Source: Pseudomonas sp. P818
GTDB lineage: Bacteria > Pseudomonadota > Gammaproteobacteria > Pseudomonadales > Pseudomonadaceae
NCBI RefSeq assembly: GCF_000418555.1
Contig: NZ_ATKM01000017.1
Span: 186,001-250,000 of the forward strand
Direction of reading: 5' to 3'
DNA length: 64,000 nucleotides
Shown: positions 35,850 to 44,775 of the stretch, one piece after another
Position numbering within the stretch: position 1 is the first letter of the stretch
Layout: every line of letters begins with the position of its first letter
The notes under the pieces: generated by a model
The model's database searches: none
What the model was told of the DNA's origin: nothing
The model's input: the letters and a program-made list of their open reading frames with translations, nothing else
Program-made: the position numbers and the translations under genes

Positions 35850-37169
35850 ATGGCTCTCATGTTCAACGGTCGACTGAAACACGAGTTGCAGGCAATGCGT
35901 GAAAACTTCTCTTCCGTGGAGCAGGTGCGCGCCAGCCTGGAAGAGGAAATGCTGGTGCTGATGCTCGACCCGCAAGGTCGTATCGAACGTGCCAACGACA
36001 ACTTTCTCAAGGAGATGGGCTACACGCCGGAGCGGCTGCAAGGCCAATATCTGCTGGCGATGATTCCCGAGCACGTACGCAACCTCGACTTCCATCATCG
36101 CGTACGCCAGGCACTGGAACGTGGCGAGCACCTCGCCGGGGTGGTCCGCTTGCTGCGCGGCAACGGCGAGGAGGCCTGGCTGCGCTCGATCCTGCAGCCG
36201 GTGCGTGACAGCAGCGGGCGTATTCGCTTCTTTTCCCTGCATGCCAGCGACCTGACCCGTACCATCGAGACGTCTCGCGAGCATGAAAACCTGATCAAGG
36301 CCCTGCAGCGCTCCACCGCGGTGATCGAGTTCAATCTGAACGGCGAGGTGCTGACTGCCAATCAGCGCTTTCTCGACGCCATGGGCTACAGCCTGGCGCA
36401 GATTCAGGGCAAGCATCACCGCATCTTCTGCGACCCGAGCGAATACAACTCCCCCGAGTACCAGCGGTTCTGGGAACAACTGCGCCGCGGCGAATTCGTC
36501 GTCAACCGCTTCCGCCGTCTGGATAGCCACGGTCGTGACGTATGGCTGGAGGCGTCCTACAACCCCATCACCGATGCCCACGACAGGCTGTACAAGGTGG
36601 TCAAGTTCGCCACGGTGATCACCGACCAGGTACAGCGCGAGGAGGCGGTGGCCCAGGCCGCAGGCATTGCTTTCGATACGTCCAAGGGCACCGACGAAAG
36701 CGCGCGCAACGGCGCCTTGGTGGTGCAGCAGATGCTCGATGCCATGACCGAACTGGCCGCACGCATGCAGGAAGCCGCCCAGGGTATCGAAGCGCTGGAC
36801 AAGCAATCCCAGCTCATCGGCTCCATCGTCAAGAACATCAGCAGCATCGCCGACCAGACCAACCTACTGGCCCTGAACGCGGCCATCGAGGCAGCGCGCG
36901 CGGGCGATCAGGGGCGTGGTTTCGCGGTGGTGGCCGACGAGGTGCGTCAGCTGGCGTCACGCACCAGTGCCGCAACGGTTGAAATCACCTCGGTGGTTGG
37001 GCAAAACCAGCAACTGGCCGAGCGTGCCGTGGAGATCATCGACCGCGGCAAGACCCAGGCCGAGCTTGGCCTCAAGCTGTCGGGCCAGGCCGGGCAGGTA
37101 ATCGAGGAAATCCAGGATGGCGCACGGCGCGTGGTCGCGGCGGTGGAGAGCTTCGCCACCAAACTGTAA
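35850..37169 (+). CDS. Soluble chemoreceptor with two PAS domains (BdlA-like)
   Basis: A 439-residue methyl-accepting protein without membrane segments. PAS1 spans about 30-145 (LMLDPQGRIERANDNFLKEM), PAS2 about 155-270 (IEFNLNGEVLTANQRFLDAM, then a PAC segment), and the signalling domain carries GRGFAVVADEVRQLASRT near 355. The layout matches P. aeruginosa BdlA, which takes part in biofilm dispersion in response to redox or c-di-GMP signals; the equivalence is inferred. AGGA lies 9 bases before the ATG at 35850. Convergent with the FIST chemoreceptor. Confidence 0.88.
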   Translation: MALMFNGRLKHELQAMRENFSSVEQVRASLEEEMLVLMLDPQGRIERANDNFLKEMGYTPERLQGQYLLAMIPEHVRNLDFHHRVRQALERGEHLAGVVRLLRGNGEEAWLRSILQPVRDSSGRIRFFSLHASDLTRTIETSREHENLIKALQRSTAVIEFNLNGEVLTANQRFLDAMGYSLAQIQGKHHRIFCDPSEYNSPEYQRFWEQLRRGEFVVNRFRRLDSHGRDVWLEASYNPITDAHDRLYKVVKFATVITDQVQREEAVAQAAGIAFDTSKGTDESARNGALVVQQMLDAMTELAARMQEAAQGIEALDKQSQLIGSIVKNISSIADQTNLLALNAAIEAARAGDQGRGFAVVADEVRQLASRTSAATVEITSVVGQNQQLAERAVEIIDRGKTQAELGLKLSGQAGQVIEEIQDGARRVVAAVESFATKL

Positions 37170-37176
37170 ATACCGC

Positions 37177-37200
37177 TGCGGCGACATATGCGCCGCCGCA
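37177..37200. terminator. Hairpin between convergent chemoreceptor genes
   Basis: Stem TGCGGCG / CGCCGCA (37177-37183, 37194-37200) lies in the 36-bp gap between the two convergent stops. It could terminate either transcript. No strong T-tract. Confidence 0.4.
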
Positions 37201-37205
37201 TGCAG

Positions 37206-39233
37206 TCAGCCGACGTTACCCGTCAGCCCCGTCAAAGTGTCGGCCAGCTCGCGGGTGCGCAGCGAGGTCTGCCCGGTCAGTTCGGCGGAATCACGCAGTG
37301 AATCGATCATCCCCCCTAAAGTGGAGACCTCGCTGACCTGCTGTTGGATATGTCCGGATACCACGCTGATGGCCTGGGACAATTGATCGACGTCGGTACC
37401 GATCTCGGCGGCGTTCTTGTGAGTGATCTGCGCCAGGTTGCGCACCTCGTCGGCCACCACTGCGAAGCCACGACCCATTTCCCCGGCACGCGCAGCCTCG
37501 ATGGCGGCATTGAGTGCCAGCAGATTGGTCTGCCCGGCAATCTGCTGGATAACCTGAACGATGGACTGGATACGCAGACTGGAACGCGCCAGTTCGTCGG
37601 CACTGCGCACCACCGATGCGCCCTGCTCGCCCAGGTTGCGCACCACTGCCTCGGCTTGCTCGGTCACCTCGCCCTGGCGAGTGATGTTATCGCCCAACGC
37701 ATCCATGCTCTGGTGCAACTCATGGGCATGCAAGTGCAACTGCTCGCCAATCTCGCGCTGCCGCGCCTCGGCCGCACGCAACACCTGGCCAAGATCGGCC
37801 AGTCCCTCGAAAACCGGACGGATGTGCTCGTCGAGGCCGTCACTGTCGATACAGCTGTCGTAGTCATGCCGTTTGAAAGCGTTGATCTGACTGACCACCA
37901 CCTGGCTCAGCCCGGCGAGCTTCTTGATTTGCCGACGCAGGAAGAAGGCCTTGAATTCGCCGTAGTTGATGGGGAAGCGGTCGATGTAATCGTCACTGAA
38001 CGCCGCCCCCGGCGGGACCTGGAAGAAGAAGATCGCTGTCAGCGTCTGATTGAGGTTGAGGCCGAGAATCTCGCCGAAGGTGGAAAAACCGATGACCGGC
38101 ACCCGGCCGAACACCGACCCCATTTTCCCCAGTTCCGCCGCGTTATTCAGCCGGCGCAGGATGCAGTCGTTGAGTAGCCCGAGCAGGGGCGCTCCACCCT
38201 TGCCCTGCAGAAAGCGTTCGAAATCACGCCGCGTGCCCTCGACCAATGGCGTGCGCCTGACCAGTACCAGCTCCTCGCCTGGCGCCACGTCACAGAACAG
38301 GTGAACGATCTCCTGCTGCAGGTCGATGCGCGCGATGGAACGCACGAACAGCTCGCTGCCCACGCGAATGGCGAAAGAGTAACTGGCTAGCTTGCCCTCC
38401 AGCTCCTGCGGCTGGCACTGCAATTCGGCGCACAAGGCGGCGACCATACTCAGAATATTGCCGCGCGCGTCGATCACCTGACGGATGCTGCGCTCCTCGA
38501 GCGAAGCGGTAAGCACACTGAGGCTGATCGAAGTCGGCTCGAAATTCTGGCTCTTGAACACGCCAAAACGAACACCGGGTGCACTCTTGAGAAACACCAC
38601 CAGGGCATGGTTCTCGTAGCGACGCTGACCGTCATGCAGGAAGGTCTGGCGAAAGTCGCCCTTGCCACCGGCCGAGCCACCGACGAACAGGCAGGGAAAA
38701 CGCCCGGACTCATACAGTGCTTCCATGAAGAACGACTCGGAGGCCGACAAACCGTCGAACAACACATAAGCCAGGGTGTCGCGGGCATCGATGGGCGTCT
38801 TTACCTGCAACGCCTGCAGCGACCGAGTCAGCTTGGCGATGCGCTCACGCAGCGACATGCGCGCGCCACCAGCACGAATGTCCTGGCTCTCCAGCGGCAC
38901 GCTGACCAGCTCCGCGCTGAGCAATACACGGCTGTCGAACAGCGCCAGCACCAGGCGATCCCACTGCCCACTGGCGTCACAGTAGAGCCGCCCTTCGCTG
39001 CCACACAGTTCGCCAGCGCTGCTGCTCAAGCTCAGCGTGACACCGGGAAAGCGCTCGTGAATCTGCCGGGCGATGCGTTCGATATCCAGGTGCGGTGAAA
39101 CATAGCCAGTGATGAAACTCGGGCGCATGCGTACCGCCGCCAGCTCAGCGGCAAGCTCGCCGCCGCGACAACTGATCTGCGCGGTTGCCCCCTGCAGCGA
39201 TTGAGTGAAGCGTTCACGACGGAAAAAACCCAT
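37206..39233 (-). CDS. Soluble chemoreceptor with FIST sensor domains
   Basis: A 675-residue protein without membrane helices. The N-terminal FIST_N domain (about 30-240: FSFLFVGGSAGG-type region at CLFVGGSAGGKGDF) is followed by FIST_C (about 250-400: PVIGFSTFGEILGLN). A linker and an MCP signalling domain with GRGFAVVADEVRNLAQIT close to the C-terminus complete it. FIST domains are predicted to sense small ligands, possibly amino acids. GAGGCGCTT precedes the ATG at 39233. It must signal from the cytoplasm, probably to an intracellular chemoreceptor cluster. Confidence 0.87.
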   Translation of the reverse strand: MGFFRRERFTQSLQGATAQISCRGGELAAELAAVRMRPSFITGYVSPHLDIERIARQIHERFPGVTLSLSSSAGELCGSEGRLYCDASGQWDRLVLALFDSRVLLSAELVSVPLESQDIRAGGARMSLRERIAKLTRSLQALQVKTPIDARDTLAYVLFDGLSASESFFMEALYESGRFPCLFVGGSAGGKGDFRQTFLHDGQRRYENHALVVFLKSAPGVRFGVFKSQNFEPTSISLSVLTASLEERSIRQVIDARGNILSMVAALCAELQCQPQELEGKLASYSFAIRVGSELFVRSIARIDLQQEIVHLFCDVAPGEELVLVRRTPLVEGTRRDFERFLQGKGGAPLLGLLNDCILRRLNNAAELGKMGSVFGRVPVIGFSTFGEILGLNLNQTLTAIFFFQVPPGAAFSDDYIDRFPINYGEFKAFFLRRQIKKLAGLSQVVVSQINAFKRHDYDSCIDSDGLDEHIRPVFEGLADLGQVLRAAEARQREIGEQLHLHAHELHQSMDALGDNITRQGEVTEQAEAVVRNLGEQGASVVRSADELARSSLRIQSIVQVIQQIAGQTNLLALNAAIEAARAGEMGRGFAVVADEVRNLAQITHKNAAEIGTDVDQLSQAISVVSGHIQQQVSEVSTLGGMIDSLRDSAELTGQTSLRTRELADTLTGLTGNVG

Positions 39234-39425
39234 AAGCGCCTCTTTTCTCGAACGGATCTTTCTCTCAAGAGTAGGGGCAAAACCGCTCCGCTTCTCTCGT
39301 CCTTTGGGCGTAAAAATGTCGCAGGCGACAGCGCAAACGACTAGCCAGATGTCGACGCCAGACAATCTCTCCACGCGCCCGGCGCCTATGGTGAAGGCCC
39401 TTTATGACCGACACCGGAGCGCCAC

Positions 39426-39773
39426 ATGGCCAACAAACCGATCACCGTTCTGCGCGACACCCAACCGATGCCCGTCGTCGATGCCTGCAAATGGGAGCGC
39501 ATCGGGGGTGATCCGCATACCGTCAACCTCAACGCCTACACCTCCGATGATGGCAGCAAGATCATGGGTACCTGGATCTGCACGCCCGGCAAATGGCGCG
39601 TGGAGTACGTGAAGTGGGAGTACTGCCACTTCCAGGAAGGCTACTGCATCATCACCCCCGACGGCATGGAGCCGATTCATCTCAAGGCTGGCGATATCTT
39701 CGTGGTCGAGCCTGGCATGAAAGGCACCTGGGAAGTGGTCGAGACCGTGCGCAAGTACTTCGTCTTCGCCTGA
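39426..39773 (+). CDS. Cupin domain protein (DUF861-like)
   Basis: A 115-residue single cupin barrel with IMGTWICTPGKWRVEYVKWE, YCHFQEGYCIITPDG and LKAGDIFVVEPGMKGTWEVV. These are close to the EutQ/DUF861 (ethanolamine-utilisation-like) cupins of unknown substrate. CGGAG lies 6 bases before the ATG. Monocistronic. Confidence 0.85.
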   Translation: MANKPITVLRDTQPMPVVDACKWERIGGDPHTVNLNAYTSDDGSKIMGTWICTPGKWRVEYVKWEYCHFQEGYCIITPDGMEPIHLKAGDIFVVEPGMKGTWEVVETVRKYFVFA

Positions 39774-40000
39774 TATCCGGTAGCTGCCGCTGATGGTCTG
39801 CGCTGCGACCTGGCGCCGCCTCAGTGGTGACGGGAGTCTGCAGCAGCCACGGCCAGTAGCGCGTGTACGCAAGAGACCGTGCATGGTGAAAAAGCTCTAG
39901 CAGGCAGCTGCGAGACTGGATGCGCCGGCCGGCGCGACTATGCTCAAAGAGCACCTTCTCACCGAGCGCCAGAGTCGCGCACGTAGCTACCGGAGCCTAC

Positions 40001-40822
40001 ATGGATATCGACAGTCTCTTTGCCCAACTGCACACCCTGCCCAGCATCCCGAAGGTCGCGCAGGAGTTGATCCAGCAGTTCGACAACCCCTCTTCAAGCC
40101 TGGAAAGCGTGGCGCGCAACATCGAGCGCGACCCGGTCATCGCCGCCAAGGTATTGCGTCTGGCCAACTCGCCACGCTTTCGCGGTTCCCGCGAAGCGGT
40201 CAGCGTCGAGGACGCCGCCATGCGTCTGGGTTTCAACACCCTGCGTACGCTGGTATTGGCTTCGGCCATGACCGGCGCGTTCAAGACCGACACCGGCTTC
40301 GACCTCAAGGGTTTCTGGATCATCAGTTTTCGCGTCGCCAGTATCGCGCGCTGCCTGGCCAAGCAACTGAAGCTGGACACCGACGCAGCCTTCACCTGCG
40401 GCATGATGCACAACATCGGCGAACTGCTGATCCAGACCGGCGCGCCGGATTTTGCCAGGCGCATGAACCGCCACCCGAAACGCGAGGCCGCCGCCCACGC
40501 CGCCGAGGAAACGCTGCAACTGGGCTTCGGTTACCCCGAGGTCGGCGCGGAGCTGGCGCGGCGCTGGCAATTGCCAGCGCTGATCCAGCAAGCCATCGCC
40601 TATCAGGCTCGCCCAACCCAGGCCCCTGGTGACAATCGCTACGCACGCCTGGTTGCCCAGTCGGTGACCGTGGCCGAGTGCATCGAGCTGGACGGTGTCA
40701 GCGAGCAGGCCAAGCAGAGCCTGGAAGGCCCCCTGTTCGAAGACGTCGATCTGGACAAGCTGTTCGAAGCGCTGCCGGCAGTGCTGGAGGCGGACAAGGC
40801 GTTTGCCGAACTGCTCGGCTGA
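40001..40822 (+). CDS. HDOD domain protein
   Basis: A 273-residue protein consisting mostly of an HDOD domain (HD-related output domain). Seen: LPSIPKVAQELIQQFDNPSS, then DPVIAAKVLRLANSP, GFNTLRTLVLAS and the degenerate HD-like MMHNIGELLI. These proteins act in signalling, often with chemotaxis or c-di-GMP pathways, and lack phosphohydrolase residues. CGGAG precedes the ATG at 40001. It is followed by a convergent YecA-like gene. Confidence 0.88.
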   Translation: MDIDSLFAQLHTLPSIPKVAQELIQQFDNPSSSLESVARNIERDPVIAAKVLRLANSPRFRGSREAVSVEDAAMRLGFNTLRTLVLASAMTGAFKTDTGFDLKGFWIISFRVASIARCLAKQLKLDTDAAFTCGMMHNIGELLIQTGAPDFARRMNRHPKREAAAHAAEETLQLGFGYPEVGAELARRWQLPALIQQAIAYQARPTQAPGDNRYARLVAQSVTVAECIELDGVSEQAKQSLEGPLFEDVDLDKLFEALPAVLEADKAFAELLG

Positions 40823-40834
40823 GGGGACAAGACC

Positions 40835-40866
40835 AGCCAGCTGAGGTAGCGAACTCAGCTGGCTTT
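40835..40866. terminator. Bidirectional terminator between HDOD and YecA-like genes
   Basis: Perfect 11-bp stem AGCCAGCTGAG / CTCAGCTGGCT (40835-40845, 40854-40864), followed by TT, in the 57-bp convergent gap. Confidence 0.65.
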
Positions 40867-40879
40867 CGCAGAAAAGCCA

Positions 40880-41524
40880 TCAGCGCATGCAGCACTGCTT
40901 GTATTTCTTGCCACTGCCACAGGTGCAGGGGTCGTTGCGCCCAACCTTGGCCTCTTCGCGGCGCACCGGCAGCAGCGGGTCCAGGTTCTGCTGCCAATAC
41001 TCGTAAAGCTCGACGGCGGCCGGCTCGATCATCGCCGTGCTGGCATCGTACTCGGCGTCGGACATGGCCTTGAGCGTCGCGCTACCGCTCTCGTCGCCGT
41101 GCAGGGTGATCAGCTTCAGCGCCGCCGCCACCGACTCCGGCAACGATGCTTCCAGCCAGCCGGCCACCGCGGCGCCGCGCAGGTAGCCCGCACACCATTC
41201 GGAGACGATCAGCTTCTCGCCCTTGCCATTGCTATCGGCGAGGAAGATCGCCTCGTAATCGTCCGGCTCCTCGCTGAGCATGTAGGCGGCCTCGCTCATC
41301 AGCTCGACGGCCAGCTTCATGAAGCGCTCGCCATCCTTGTCGCTGGGCCACTGCGGCGGCTGGTCGGCCCAGATCGCCGAATACCAGACGGCCGGCGCGA
41401 CCTGGCGTGGGGCGGAGACGATGGCGGCGAAGAAACCATCCAGCTCGCTGGCAGAGAGGATCGAGTCATCGTTGCCGTACTTGAGCAGCCACTGATCGAG
41501 CTTCTCCAACCCTCTGTTGTCCAT
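40880..41524 (-). CDS. YecA/UPF0149 family protein with SEC-C metal-binding tail
   Basis: A 214-residue protein. The UPF0149 region (LDGFFAAIVSAPRQVAPAVW) is followed by the C-terminal SEC-C zinc motif GRNDPCTCGSGKKYKQCC, as in SecA tails and YecA. YecA-type proteins bind ribosomes or SecA substrates in E. coli, so a role around protein export or translation is possible. GGAGG lies 8 bases before the ATG at 41524. Confidence 0.88.
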   Translation of the reverse strand: MDNRGLEKLDQWLLKYGNDDSILSASELDGFFAAIVSAPRQVAPAVWYSAIWADQPPQWPSDKDGERFMKLAVELMSEAAYMLSEEPDDYEAIFLADSNGKGEKLIVSEWCAGYLRGAAVAGWLEASLPESVAAALKLITLHGDESGSATLKAMSDAEYDASTAMIEPAAVELYEYWQQNLDPLLPVRREEAKVGRNDPCTCGSGKKYKQCCMR

Positions 41525-41670
41525 CGCCACGCCTCCGCCTGAAAAAGGCCGCTACTGTACCTGCATCGGCGCGTATTGCCAGCCGTCCGGCATCTGGCGA
41601 GTGCCCACAGGCGGCCGGCCCGGTACAATGCGCGCCTTGCCCGTGTGCCAGCCTGATAAAAGAAACCACC

Positions 41671-43680
41671 ATGTCCTTGCCCAAACACCACCTGGAACTG
41701 CTCAGCCCTGCGCGCGACGTCGAGATCGCCCGCGAGGCCATCCTCCATGGCGCCGACGCCATCTATATCGGCGGCCCCAGCTTCGGCGCACGGCATAACG
41801 CCTGCAATGAAGTGAGCGATATCGCCAGGCTGGTGGAATTCGCCCGGCGCTACCATGCACGGGTGTTCACCACGCTCAACACCATCTTCCACGACGACGA
41901 ACTGGAGCAGGTGCGCACGCTGATCCACCAGCTCTACGACGCCGGCGTCGATGCGCTGATCGTGCAGGACATGGGGGTGATGGAGCTGGATATTCCGCCC
42001 ATCGAGCTGCATGCCAGCACCCAGACCGACATCCGCACCCTGGCGCGGGCCAAGTTCCTCGACCAAGCAGGTTTCTCCCAGCTGGTGCTGGCACGCGAGC
42101 TGAATCTGCAGGAAATCCGGGCGATTGCCGATGAAACCGATGCCGCCATCGAGTTCTTCATCCACGGTGCACTGTGCGTGGCCTTCTCCGGGCAGTGCAA
42201 CATCTCCCATGCGCAGACCGGGCGCAGCGCCAACCGCGGCGACTGCTCGCAGGCCTGCCGCCTGCCCTACACCCTCAAGGACGAGAAAGGCGGCGTGATC
42301 GCCTACGAAAAACACCTGCTGTCGATGAAGGACAACAACCAGAGCGCCAACCTACGCGCCCTGGTCGAGGCCGGCGTGCGCTCGTTCAAGATCGAGGGCC
42401 GCTACAAGGATGTGGCCTACGTGAAGAACATCACCGCCCACTACCGCCGCGAACTCGACGCAATCCTCGAAGACCGCCCGGACCTGGCCCGCGCCTCCAG
42501 CGGTCGTACCGCGCACTTCTTCGTGCCCGATCCGGACAAGACCTTCCACCGTGGCAGCACCGACTACTTCGTCACCGAGCGCAAGGTGGATATCGGCGCC
42601 TTCGACTCGCCGACCTTCACTGGCCTGCCCGTCGGCCACGTGGAAAAAGTGGGCAAGCGCGACCTGATCGCCGTCACCCACGAGCCCCTGTCCAATGGCG
42701 ACGGCCTCAACGTGCTGGTCAAGCGCGAGGTGGTGGGCTTCCGCGCCAATATCGCCGAGCTGAAAGGTGAGTTCGAAGAGGACGGCGAGAAGCGCTACCG
42801 CTACCGCGTCGAGCCCAACGAGATGCCCGAGGGCCTATTCCGTCTGCGCCCGAATCACCCGCTGAGCCGCAACCTCGACCACAACTGGCAGCAGGCGCTG
42901 CAGCGCACCAGCGCCGAGCGCCGTATCGGCGTCAGCTGGAAGGCCGTGCTACGCGAGGATGCCCTGACGCTCACCGCCACCAGCGAAGAAGGCATCAGCG
43001 TCGAAGTCGCCCTGCCCGGCCCGTTCGGCGCGGCCAACAAACCGGAACAGGCGCTGGACGGCCTGCGCGACCTGCTCACCCAGCTCGGCACCACCATCTA
43101 CCATGCCCAGAGTGTCACCCTGGATGCGCCGCAGGCCTTCTTCGTGCCCAACTCGCAGCTCAAGGCCTTGCGCCGCGAGGCCATCGAGGCGCTGACCGAA
43201 GCACGCGTCGCCGCCCATCCGCGCGGCAGCCGCAAGGCCGAGACCGACCCGGCGCCGGTCTACCCGGAATCGCACCTGAGCTTCCTCTACAACGTCTACA
43301 ACCAGAAGGCCCGCGACTTCTACCATCGTCACGGCGTGCAACTGATCGACGCGGCCTACGAGGCCCACGAGGAAACCGGCGAAGTGCCGGTGATGATCAC
43401 CAAGCACTGCCTGCGCTTCTCCTTCAACCTGTGCCCCAAGCAGGCCAAGGGCGTGACCGGCGTGCGCACCAAGGTAGCGCCGATGCAGCTGGTGCATGGC
43501 GATGAAGTGCTGACCCTGAAGTTCGACTGCAAGCCGTGCGAGATGCACGTCATCGGTAAGATGAAGGGCCATATTCTCGACCTGCCCCAGCCAGGCAGCG
43601 CCGCGGCCCAGGTAGTGGGCCACATCAGCCCGGACGACCTGCTCAAGACCATTCGCCAGAAGCCGGGTTACAGCCACTAG
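41671..43680 (+). CDS. rlhA: 23S rRNA cytidine hydroxylase (peptidase U32 family, RlhA/YdcP)
   Basis: A 669-residue U32-family protein matching E. coli RlhA (YdcP, about 650 residues) rather than the shorter TrhP (YegQ). Seen: ELLSPARDVEIAREAILHGA, GQCNISHAQTGRSANRGDCS with conserved Cys, FHRGSTDYFV, and the late CPKQAKG and CKPCEMHVIGK clusters likely holding an iron-sulphur site. RlhA hydroxylates C2501 of 23S rRNA, using prephenate-dependent chemistry in E. coli. The start gives MSLPKHHLELLSPA. No operon partner. Confidence 0.9.
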   Translation: MSLPKHHLELLSPARDVEIAREAILHGADAIYIGGPSFGARHNACNEVSDIARLVEFARRYHARVFTTLNTIFHDDELEQVRTLIHQLYDAGVDALIVQDMGVMELDIPPIELHASTQTDIRTLARAKFLDQAGFSQLVLARELNLQEIRAIADETDAAIEFFIHGALCVAFSGQCNISHAQTGRSANRGDCSQACRLPYTLKDEKGGVIAYEKHLLSMKDNNQSANLRALVEAGVRSFKIEGRYKDVAYVKNITAHYRRELDAILEDRPDLARASSGRTAHFFVPDPDKTFHRGSTDYFVTERKVDIGAFDSPTFTGLPVGHVEKVGKRDLIAVTHEPLSNGDGLNVLVKREVVGFRANIAELKGEFEEDGEKRYRYRVEPNEMPEGLFRLRPNHPLSRNLDHNWQQALQRTSAERRIGVSWKAVLREDALTLTATSEEGISVEVALPGPFGAANKPEQALDGLRDLLTQLGTTIYHAQSVTLDAPQAFFVPNSQLKALRREAIEALTEARVAAHPRGSRKAETDPAPVYPESHLSFLYNVYNQKARDFYHRHGVQLIDAAYEAHEETGEVPVMITKHCLRFSFNLCPKQAKGVTGVRTKVAPMQLVHGDEVLTLKFDCKPCEMHVIGKMKGHILDLPQPGSAAAQVVGHISPDDLLKTIRQKPGYSH

Positions 43681-43689
43681 ATCCGCTTC

Positions 43690-43729
43690 GAGTCAGCCTC
43701 GTTGCGCGATGCGCAACGGGCGTCGACTC
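43690..43729. terminator. Terminator hairpin after rlhA
   Basis: Inner stem CGTTGCGC / GCGCAACG (43700-43707, 43711-43718) within an outer GAGTC / GACTC pair, in the 51-bp convergent gap between rlhA and the monooxygenase gene. Confidence 0.5.
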
Positions 43730-43731
43730 AC

Positions 43732-44028
43732 TCAACGTGCCGGGCTGAGCATCTCGATCTCACGGATTTCGACATCACGGCGCAGGTAGTCCATGCGCCT
43801 TTCGTGAAACTCGCGCATGTGTGGCAGCGCCATGTGCTCGGCCAGCGCCTCCCGCGAGGCCCATACTTCGTAAAAGATGAACAGGGTCGGGTCCTGCACA
43901 TCTCGCAGCATGTGGTATTCGATACAGCCGGGCTCAGCGCGGCTGGGCTCGACGTAACTCCGGAACAGCCGCTCGAAGACTTCGGCCTGTTCAGGTCGGG
44001 TATGGGCGTGAAGGATGAAGGCATGCAT
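43732..44028 (-). CDS. Antibiotic biosynthesis monooxygenase (ABM) family protein
   Basis: A 98-residue ferredoxin-like fold protein: MHAFILHAHTRPEQAEVFE, then EPGCIEYHMLRDVQDPTLFI and YEVWASREALAEHMALPH. The family includes cofactor-free quinone-forming monooxygenases such as YgiN. YgiN pairs with MdaB, and here the gene is divergent from mdaB (151 bp), which supports a quinone-cycle role by context. AGGAG precedes the ATG at 44028. Confidence 0.88.
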   Translation of the reverse strand: MHAFILHAHTRPEQAEVFERLFRSYVEPSRAEPGCIEYHMLRDVQDPTLFIFYEVWASREALAEHMALPHMREFHERRMDYLRRDVEIREIEMLSPAR

Positions 44029-44178
44029 GTGGGAAGGCTCCTGATAACGTACTGCCTTACCATAAGGCACGTCTCAAATCGAAATTCATGACTTTCAATC
44101 AACAATGATTTGACCGTTTCGGGGTGTTTCGCACGCGCTGGGGTGGATAACCTGCCGCCACATTTTTGGAGAACCCCG

Positions 44179-44766
44179 ATGAAAAAGATCCTTCTGCTCA
44201 ACGGCGGCAAACAGTTCGCCCATTCCAACGGCCAGTACAACGCCACCCTGCACGACGCCGCAGTGGCCTTCCTCGATCGCGCCGGTTTCGACGTCAAGAC
44301 CACCTTCATCGACGGCGGCTACGACGTCGAGGACGAGGTGCAGAAATTCCTCTGGGCCGATGTGGTGATCTACCAGATGCCGGGCTGGTGGATGGGCGCC
44401 CCGTGGACGGTGAAGAAATACATCGATGAGGTGTTCACTGCCGGTCACGGCAGCCTCTACGCCAATGACGGCCGCACACGCTCCGACGCCTCGCAGAAGT
44501 ACGGCAGCGGCGGGCTGATCCAGGGCAAGCGATACATGCTGTCGCTGACCTGGAACGCCCCAGTGCAGGCCTTCGAAGACCCGAGCGACTTCTTCGAAGG
44601 CAAGGGCGTGGACGCGGTGTACTTCCCCTTCCACAAGGCCAACGAATTCCTCGGCATGAGCGCCCTGCCCACCTTCATCTGCAACGACGTGATGAAGGCG
44701 CCGAACATCGAGCGCGACGTGGCGCGCTACGAACAGCACCTGACCCGAGTGTTCGGCGTCGCCTGA
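44179..44766 (+). CDS. mdaB: NADPH:quinone reductase MdaB
   Basis: A 195-residue flavodoxin-like quinone reductase (modulator of drug activity B). MKKILLLNGGKQFAHSNGQY and MPGWWMGAPWTVKKYIDEVF are characteristic. It reduces quinones by two electrons with NADPH and FAD, limiting redox cycling. TTGGAGAACCCCG precedes the ATG at 44179. Divergent from the YgiN-like monooxygenase, so one regulator may control both; I see no clear operator. Confidence 0.92.
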   Translation: MKKILLLNGGKQFAHSNGQYNATLHDAAVAFLDRAGFDVKTTFIDGGYDVEDEVQKFLWADVVIYQMPGWWMGAPWTVKKYIDEVFTAGHGSLYANDGRTRSDASQKYGSGGLIQGKRYMLSLTWNAPVQAFEDPSDFFEGKGVDAVYFPFHKANEFLGMSALPTFICNDVMKAPNIERDVARYEQHLTRVFGVA

Positions 44767-44775
44767 CGCCGCCGC

